Source: Chalciporus piperatus (taxonomy: Eukaryota > Basidiomycota > Agaricomycetes > Boletales > Boletaceae). From it: 64,000 nt of DNA. The notes beneath the pieces are model-generated. The model worked only from the letters and a program-made list of their open reading frames with translations, was not told the DNA's origin and did not search any database. Location: positions 1 through 64,000 of the forward strand of contig JBBPTG010000018.1 in NCBI GenBank assembly GCA_038093975.1, given 5' to 3'. A program made the position numbers and the translations under genes. Below, piece by piece: positions 56,560 through 64,000 of this stretch. Within the stretch, counting starts at the first letter, position 1, and each line of letters starts with the position of its first letter.

Positions 56560-58804
56560 ATGGGACATCATATGTCCCATGTCTTTGGGTACTTACACCC
56601 ATGTCCGCTAGTGATCTGGATTGCGTCTCTCCCTCTTCTTGCGGCCGCCCAATCAGCGGCGAGCCAAGCCTATACACCGGTCGTTAGCGCTTGCCCGAGT
56701 GGCTTTAGACTTGTGCGGCAAGCCGGCGCGCCCGGTAACCAGACTCTTGGATCCGAGGAAACCGCATACATCACTGGTCGCAAGACGAACGCCCTTCCTG
56801 GTGCTTGGAAAACCTACCTTTCCAACCTTCAAGCCACCGGAACATCGTTACCTGAATATGTCACCACCATTCTGAGTGGAAACGGTACCTCGGGTGCGGA
56901 TTATCCAAATCTGGGTATCGCATGTAGTGGTGGAGGATGGCGTGCAACGACGTTCGGTGCAGGTTTGCTCAACGTACTCGATGCACGAAACGAAACCTCG
57001 GTCGCGCTTGGGACGGGTGGCTTATTGCAAGCAGCCAGTTACCTTACCGGTCTCTCAGGCGGCTCCAATCTCGTGGGGTCTCTCACCCAAGCCAACTTCC
57101 CAACCATGGAGGTCCTTGCCTTTGGTACCAACTCTACTGATCCCACCGAAGCTTGGGGCGGTTGGCTCACACAGATCACCCAACAACCACCATACCTAAA
57201 CACTACAATGAACGACGAATATCTCCAACTTCTCATTGAGGAGATTCGTGGCAAATACGAGGCAGGGTTCGCCGTCTCCTTCAACGATATCACGTCACGT
57301 GATAATGGCCGCCACTTTATCAATGGCACTACCGCTGCCAACTTCAACGACACCACCCTCGTCCATGGTGCAGGGTATACTTGGTCAGGGACTGCTAGCT
57401 TGTAAGTCATGTGGGATGATTCCGGTCGCACCGTGGATGTCATTGCCTCGTAGATCGTCTATCACGTCCTACCAACAACCCTTCCCTATCCTCGTTGCGA
57501 CTTTGTTGTCGCCCAATGCGAACTTCTCCACGGTGATTCTGAATTCCAGCTTCATTATCCCCACCTCAAGTCCTATCATTGAGCTCAACATCTGTAAGGT
57601 TTCTCTGGTTCATGCAGGCGTACTTTTTCTCCATTATCCCCTTCTCCAGTTGAAATGGGTTCCTACGATCCTACACTCGCCGCGTTCGCTCCGATGAAAT
57701 ATCTCGGTACAACTAATGAGACGCTCTGCGTCACCAACCTCGACCAAATAGGGACTGTCGCTGGAGCTTCAGGCGACTGGAACACGTACTACAACACGTC
57801 TGTGAGTGAACCGCTAAGCGTTAGAATCGAATAGTCCTCTAAATACATCTCTTTCAGATGTCCGACCTCGAGGCTTCCTCTGTTTACCCGGTCGTCACTG
57901 CATTGAATGCTACTCTCCCTCAAAGGGACATTGTCCTCGATTCCTCGGTCTTCCCTAACCCATTCCAGGGTGCAGCGATGGAAGGCCAGTTTATCGATTA
58001 TAACGAGACGATCATCACGATGTCCGACGGTGGAAGTGACGGAGAAGCTGTTCCCATCCAACCTTTACTCGTAAAAGCACGAGGCCTTGACACGATCTTT
58101 GCTGTCGATTCGGTGAGCGATTTCTCTTAGATAACAGTCGCGTTCTCATCGCTGTATTTCCGTAGAACCAAGACTGGCCAAACGAGTACTGGTCTGCAGG
58201 TGGTTCTTTGGTCGTGAGTAGTCTTTTGAGTGTTTTATGAAGACACCTCCTCACGACACACATTTAGAACACGCAAAACCGCATCAACACCCTCTTCCCT
58301 ACCGCATACTCCTTCCCTCCTGTTCCTACCAACGTATCCGAATTCATCGCCCAGAACCTCTCGACACGCCCAACGTTCTTCGGGTGCGACTCCAGCACGG
58401 AAGCGCCTATCATTATCTACGTCGCCAACGGTGGTCCACCGCATAACGGCGAGCCTTCGTTGCTCAACCAGCAGCCAAGCAACATCTCCCTTTCTGACCT
58501 CCAAGCCATCCTCGACCAATCCTACCTCATTGGCACACAGGGATACCCTGCGAACGCAAGCGCTGCGACAGACCCTCGATGGCCTGCCTGCCTCGCATGC
58601 GCCGTCGTCGACCGTGCGCGAAACAGGACAGGTGTCGCAAGGAGCGGAATTTGCTCGACTTGCTTGGAGAGATATTGTTGGAACGGTTCGACGTACGGGG
58701 TGGAGACGACGGGCAAGAACGGTGCCACTGGGTTGCGCGTCACGAGCGGTTCAGTCATGATGAGGTTGGCGATGTCTGTGATGTTGGCATTCGTGATTGC
58801 ATAG
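56560..58804 (+). CDS. Phospholipase B / lysophospholipase, probably GPI-anchored
   Basis: This multi-exon plus-strand gene starts at 56560 with a hydrophobic leader (VIWIASLPLLAAAQSAASQA). Patatin/cPLA2-type PLB blocks are present: CPSGFRLVRQAG, IACSGGGWRATTFGAGLLNV (catalytic-serine SGGG-x-R-A), ASYLTGLSGGSNLVGSLTQA, MGSYDPTLAAFAPMKYLGTT, NQDWPNEYWSAGGSLV and NTQNRINTLFPTAYSFPPVP. There are many N-glycosylation sequons and late cysteines (ACLACAVVDRARNRTGVARS, CSTCLERYCWNGSTYGVETT). The end is hydrophobic (VMMRLAMSVMLAFVIA) after a small-residue region, fitting a GPI signal. Fungal PLB removes acyl chains from phospholipids and lysophospholipids outside the cell or at the wall. The residue after SGGGWRA is T where many family members have M. 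Confidence 0.92.
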
Positions 58805-61414
58805 TGCGATCATGATATCCTTTGGTCTCCTCTCTTTGTTCTTTCGTTGATGGGGGCGAATCGGACGCTGCATCATCTCCTGGGATTGATTGATTAATGG
58901 TATGGACCGTATCTGACGCTTCTATTGATTTCGGTTGGGCTGCCAAGCCATCATGCATCCGGTCGTTTCATGAAGGCTCGAAAACACAGAAGGTGTAGTG
59001 AGAAAGACGGCGAGATGCATTGTGAACGCGATATCAGTGCTGACTCTTGTTACACCCAGTGACCCAGCGGAGCCCGAGCCAACTAACTGCCGAGACATTC
59101 GAAGACCTCGAAGGGGATAACCTGTCGCACCGTCAATCCCCTTGTCATCGATCCCTCGGAGAGCGGTGGCGAAGCGGAAATCTTGCCAATAATTCATCAT
59201 GGGTTTCGCTATCTCATCCTCACTCTGGTCGAGATTCAAGATTCAAGATCTCATGTCGAATCATGCCGCCCGGTATCGGTGACTTGATCCCTGCAAAGCC
59301 AATGTGACGTCGATCTAGTGTCGCCCACGAGGGCAATTTCCGAGTCTCAACGGCCGTACGAAACAACCCATTCGACGGGGCCCCCGGGTTTCAAACCTTG
59401 AGTTTTCTCACCATTAGCATCGAAGTCTCAAGCATCCAGAAGGCAACATGAGCCATCGGCTCGTCAAATCTACCGAGACCGTTATCATCCCCCGGACCCC
59501 CGATGTCATCGGCGGACAATTCCTGCCGACAGTGAACAATGTGAAAGGAGTCGAGCAAAATGACTGGCGTTCGTGCGGCGTCGTTGCGCGTTTCAATACT
59601 TGTATCTTCGGCCTTCTGGAATCTGGACTGCCCGACTCGTGGATCTCGTGTATCCTGGAGGATGAATGGGTCCTGGTGAAACGCGCAGTGCATGCAGTTC
59701 GAGCTACCCTTGATCGCAACCACGGTGGCTGGTCACGGTGACCACGATGCCGAATATTCCGCTCGCGGATCATCGTCACTGTGGTCCGAAACCATCTGAG
59801 GCATCATACTGACTGCGGTCCTAGCCACACGACAAGTCCCGAGAGTTTTGCGTCTTACCAATTCCTCTCGATCGAGGCACCCTCCGACGAGCCTCGAGAG
59901 CGATCGGCGTCCCTACAAGTCAGCGCATATCGTGGAGTGGCGTCCGGCATCCAGAGAAACAGGCGCAGGTTCAATAAAGCTTGCTTCTTCGCTTCAAACC
60001 TACGCATATATTCAGATTCAGGGTGACTGTGATAGACTCGAAGCAGAGGAGCCTTCTCTTTCGGCGGTTTCACCTGACAGTAACTATCAGTATATTCTCA
60101 CTTAGTGCAACGTCCGTGACCATGATAGGGCGGAGAAGCGAAGAGCAAGACTGAAGAACCTCCCAAAGCACCCTCGGACTTCCGAAGAAGTACCGTTCGA
60201 GTTGGTCGTCACATTTCTTTGAAGTGGGATCGAGATTGCAGTCCTTCCGTCGGAACTAGTGTTTGAATGCCAACCTCTCGGCGACTCGATGACAGAGTCG
60301 GACCGCTCTCGTGATATCATTGGACTCGGAGTTGCTCTGGGTCCGACCGAAATCGCTGCACGACTCACTATCAGTTGAGAAGCTCGAACTATTACTTAGC
60401 ACCAGTAGTCATCACTGTGATCACGTACGTCCTCTCCCCGACTCGGTCGAGTACCACAAAAGCGCTAGCACCAACCACCTCAAGGCAATGCATTGACAAC
60501 CACATGCCCCCGGGGCCCGGGCCCCATCCATCCATCCCCGAGCCACAGGAACCCTTTGCCAGATTTCAAAAATCAATAGATTAATAAAACTGATGGAAAT
60601 CGATTCGTTTCCTTTAAACTTGCACGAATTCTGATATGTACATACCTCGAACGATATAGATCCGTCTGTTCATTAAACCTTTTGGTGGCAGGGAAGCCAT
60701 CCTGTTTTCTAATCAGACAGATCCTTCATCGCTTTTCACCCGATCGATCGAACCTCGAACGCTCCCAAGGGGGGGGGGGCTGTGTAACGAGTTGCGAGGG
60801 ACATGAATATCTGTATACGTCGACTCGAGGTAACCGGTGCATAGGATTTCATGAATGTTTGCCTCACTGCACGTGGGAGGAGGCCTCGAGGTCCTTCCGA
60901 TGCGCAGCCGCTGCGGTCATCGATATCAGATGAAGCCCGATTAAACGAAGAGAAATTGTTGAATGTGATCCGTCATCACGAGGTACTGCCAGAGTTCCAA
61001 AAGGATTTCATTCCAGTTTACATAAATACGATAGGATGAATGCCCAATATCTACGTTGGCTACGCTACAAGAATCGAACGTTGATCACATCATGGGGGTA
61101 AAGCTAGCAACAGATAAATAATAAGGAACGAGAAACAGATAAAGCAAAGGACGAAGTGTACGAATAGCGCACAACATCGGGAATGGTGGACCTTGCAATC
61201 AATATCATATAAGTGACAACAGATCACAGAAGCAATGCCAAGGAGAATAGACGGGAGCGAGGGCTAAACAAGAACAAAGAGAAACCGCAGAGCGTCCCGA
61301 GTATATGGTAAACAGATGAGCGAGTTTGGATACATGTCTTGAGATTATCGAAGCCAAATTAATGATTATGGGCCGACTTGCGGTGGAGTAAAATGTCGAA
61401 ACATCGTGAGGATG
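58805..61414. other. 2.6-kb convergent gene-poor region
   Basis: This lies between the 3' ends of the phospholipase B and zinc-finger genes. Short ORFs (59448-59741, 60102-60368 and others) carry no family motifs. It contains a perfect 14-bp palindrome GGGGCCCGGGCCCC (60512-60525) and a run of at least 10 G near 60770. Nothing else was recognised; a decayed gene or a non-coding transcript is possible. Confidence 0.4.
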
Positions 61415-63760
61415 TTATAGCATGACACTCATGCCAGGCCATCCATTGTCTTCGGTCTTGGGAATTGGTATTGTCTCAGAGTCCTTCGCAGCATCTAGAA
61501 TGCGCTGACACTCAGCGCCACCCTCTGAGCGCACTGATATGATCGTCAATTTCACGAAGACGGAAAAAGGAAAGCTACTCACGATGTCGATTCAGGGCAT
61601 CCATGCGAGCGAACGTCTTGTTGCAGCCATCGCAAGTGAATGGGCGGTAGTTGGAGTGCAGCTGCTCGTGTCGTTTACAATCATGCTGTCGAGCAAAGCC
61701 CTTACCACATCCCGGCCACTTGCATTGGAAGGGGCGCTCTTCGTTGTGTGATCTCATGTGACCTAATAGGTTCGTTCGTACATGAGGTAAAAACACGTTT
61801 GGAAGAAACACACCTTTGAGGTTGAAGCTTCTAGTGAAGGTGCTACCACAGCCCGGCACAGGACATAAAAAGTTGGCGTCCTGCTTCCTGCGACGATGAC
61901 TCGCACCGGCTGTGCGTTCACTCGTCACGGTTTGTTTCGACACGTTGACCACACCGGTGGAGTCTTGAGAAGGAGGATCAGGCCGGAGCAGTGACGGTGA
62001 TCGACCAGTGAGAGGAACGTTGGGGAGGTCTTCGTAACGCACACGTGGACTGGCGGATGGGCTGGGATATGGGCTGGGTCGGTTGGACGACAACGCGCTC
62101 CAGCTTCCATCTCCTGCACCACGCGATCCGGAAGAGGCCCTACGATTGTGACCACCGCGGATAGAAGGTAGTGTCTCCTGTGGGTATAGGAACTGACGGT
62201 TGATGAATTCCTGTTGAGAAGATGGAGGATAGATGAGGGAAGAGGTCATGTCCTCTGAGCGAGAGAGACGTGTATGGCCTGGACGTCCTCCACCATCGGA
62301 CTTGGCTCGACGAATGGCAATAGCGGCGGGGTCGCCTGGTGAGAGGTAGTTGGACATGTTATTAGAGTTGGCGGGGTTGAAGTTGAAGTGGGGGACAGAG
62401 ACGTTCGAGAGATTGAAGGAGGTCTGGTTAGTACCTGCGTTAGAGGAGTGTTGTTGTTGAGGGACGACGTCGTTCAGACTGACAGTAGGAACGGTGTCGT
62501 CAAGAGCAGAACTGTCGAGGGCGTTGAGTTGGTCCTGTGTCATAAGAGAATGGTTCCAGAAGGGGGGGCGCAGCGAGGCAGTGTCAGACTTGCTGCGTGT
62601 ACGAGGGGGGACATTTGGAAAGAGGAAGGTATTTGTACCATCGGAATGCACTTGTGGCCCAAGAGTGGACAGCCCCTGTGTATGAGAAGTGTGGCTGTGT
62701 TGGTAAAGCTGTGTGGCCTGTTTATGGAATTGTGGACCTGGTACCCCGAGTGATCGGGAGGCCTCAGTCTGTTGAATTTGCTGATGATCCCATGGGGGTG
62801 ATGTTGCCTGTTGCTGTGGTCCGTTTTGCGCTGAGCCTGTACGGACGTAAAACGCAAGGAGGATAAAAATGGTAAATTCCCGAAATAAACATGACGATAT
62901 CAAGAAATGAACTCGCCTTGATGGAGGGTTTCCAGGGTAGATTGGAAAGGAACGGCTTGTGAGGCCGCTCCGCCGCCACTTACAGGGGTAGCAGGGACTA
63001 TGTGAAGTTGTGGACCACTTGAGACAAACCCGCCATCGCCATCTGGGGCATTGATCAGTGGGGTTTCCTGCAGAAACAATGGATGGGCTGATGGACTGCT
63101 ATCTGGAATGAGCAATTGAGGGGGAGATTGGGGTTTTCTCGGTGGAGAAAGCGCTCTCTCGCCTGGTAACTGATTATGGCGCCAATGAGGGGATTCGAAG
63201 CGCAAGTTTTCGAAGTTATGAGCAACGTCGAGATGAGGGGAGGAGTGGGGCAGTATCTGAGGATTCGAGGAGACAGAAGATGCGCGGCTACGAGGATGAC
63301 CGTCACCGTTGCTCGAGGGGGAACTGTGATCGTAAGAGCGAGGAGAATGCTGGTCTATCGGAGCGGGTGTGACCGAGACGGATACGTGTGCGCCATGGTG
63401 ATCGAGGCCTCCTGTCATGTATTCGCCATCAAAGACGAGTAGGCCAGAAGAATTTGGTGGGTCATATTCGGAAGGATCGTATTCTTCACGAACTGCAATG
63501 CCGTCAAGGCCATCCCCAAGAAGAGCAAACGCCTCTGGGCCATCTGGGTCATAGCTGAGCTCGGAGTGGCCCGAGTAGGGCGAGTTGTGGTATGAGCCAT
63601 TGTAAGATGGGGTGTGGGGGAACGGAGGGGACTGGAGGTGGCCAAATTCGTAAGCGTCGAAAGGGGAGCTTGTACCGATGTTGATGGGCTTGTTCGAAGG
63701 ACTTGGGGTGTGGTAATCTAGCTCTGGATAGTTGTGATGATCCTGTTGCAACAGAGACAT
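61415..63760 (-). CDS. C2H2 zinc-finger transcription factor, Crz1-like
   Basis: This minus-strand gene starts at 63760 (MSLLQQDHHNYPELDYHTPS) and ends at 61415 (GWPGMSVML). The first ~280 residues are Ser/Pro/His-rich and disordered. Exon 1 ends at 62917 with an apparent GC donor (CAAG/GCGAGT), and exon 2 resumes at 62836 (SAQNGPQQQATSPPWDHQQ). The zinc fingers are at the C-terminus: CPVPGCGSTFTRSFNLKGHM (C-x4-C), CKWPGCGKGFARQHDCKRHE (C-x4-C) and CDGCNKTFARMDALNRHL, followed by RSEGGAEC, so the third finger is a C2HC-like variant. This finger set and the NRHLRSEGGAEC ending match basidiomycete Crz1/Prz1 factors, which are dephosphorylated by calcineurin and enter the nucleus. A PxIxIT-like docking site could not be assigned with certainty. 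Confidence 0.82.
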
Positions 63761-64000
63761 TGTGAAGGGAGAAAGAGAGAGAAAGCAGTGGAGGGATAGA
63801 TATCGTTAGATGTTGAAAGGGATGATGAGGAGGGGAGGAATGGACCAAGGACGGGATAAGCGCGGAGGAGAGGAAAGAGATGGCCGGGTCAGTCCCTTTT
63901 TAACCTCCGCCGCACTCAGTGATCACAACCAAATCTCGTCCCTTCATTTCACTTCCCCTCTGACCAGCCACGAGATCATTCAATCCTGTATAGTTTACAC
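63761..64000. promoter_or_regulatory. 5' region of the C2H2 factor gene
   Basis: This is purine-rich on the plus strand (a CT-rich leader for the minus-strand gene), typical of fungal promoters. No specific box can be assigned. Confidence 0.4.

Noticed and set aside
59391..59741. Overlapping ORFs on both strands in the 2.6-kb spacer
   Set aside because: Both strands are open over the same stretch with no protein signature or splice signals, so neither can be supported as coding.
60512..60525. Perfect GGGGCCCGGGCCCC palindrome as an origin or terminator
   Set aside because: A 14-bp GC palindrome alone is insufficient evidence and no associated motif is visible.

Overview
This window is nuclear DNA of a filamentous fungus, most likely an Agaricomycete basidiomycete. 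Genes are dense and carry many short introns of about 50-70 bp with GT..AG ends. The retroelements, a basidiomycete-type trans-sesquiterpene synthase, paired P450s and a polyporopepsin-like protease fit that group. Transposon content and protein style are reminiscent of Rhizoctonia/Ceratobasidiaceae, but the species is inference. All exon models were made by hand from splice signals and family similarity.

Region 1 (about 1-13,050) is a nest of mobile DNA. A Ty3/gypsy element supplies gag (36-944), an aspartic protease (1004-1483) and reverse transcriptase (4323-5663). It is cut by two related inverted-repeat elements (1456-4308 and 5632-9978). Both begin ACATCAGCAA..ACTG and have long arms of degenerate CCAGT repeats on the left and ACTGG on the right. 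Element 1 holds only satellite DNA. Element 2 holds copied pieces of host genes: ribosomal protein L4 and several separate pieces of the plasma-membrane H+-ATPase PMA1, in both orientations. Next comes a tyrosine-recombinase transposon ORF (10125-11703), broken by a clean solo LTR (10528-11063) with a 5-bp target duplication, then a 736-bp TA-flanked MITE-like element (12265-13000) sitting among telomere-like GGGTTA runs.

Region 2 (13,979-44,080) is mostly conserved housekeeping: gankyrin/PSMD10 (proteasome assembly), a sesquiterpene synthase, HSBP1, GET4, ARV1, TSC13, an ABHD11/IMO32-type hydrolase, an aquaporin, an ICT1-type peptidyl-tRNA hydrolase, VPS11, a TMEM53/DUF829 protein, a CK1-like kinase with an in-frame TAG, a Whi5/Nrm1-like protein, the decapping nuclease RAI1 and a small unknown protein. 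Several relate to ER membrane and lipid biology (GET4, ARV1, TSC13). Close divergent pairs (TSC13/ABHD11, ICT1/VPS11) probably share promoters.

Region 3 (44,314-63,760) is more accessory or secreted: two tandem paralogous P450s, an unknown low-complexity protein, a secreted A1 aspartic protease, a probably GPI-anchored phospholipase B and a Crz1-like C2H2 transcription factor. Large gene-poor gaps lie at 55,188-56,559 and 58,805-61,414.

The strongest candidate for something undescribed is the CCAGT-arm inverted-repeat family: two nested copies, near-identical arms, perfect hairpins by the ends of copy 2, and captured host gene fragments.
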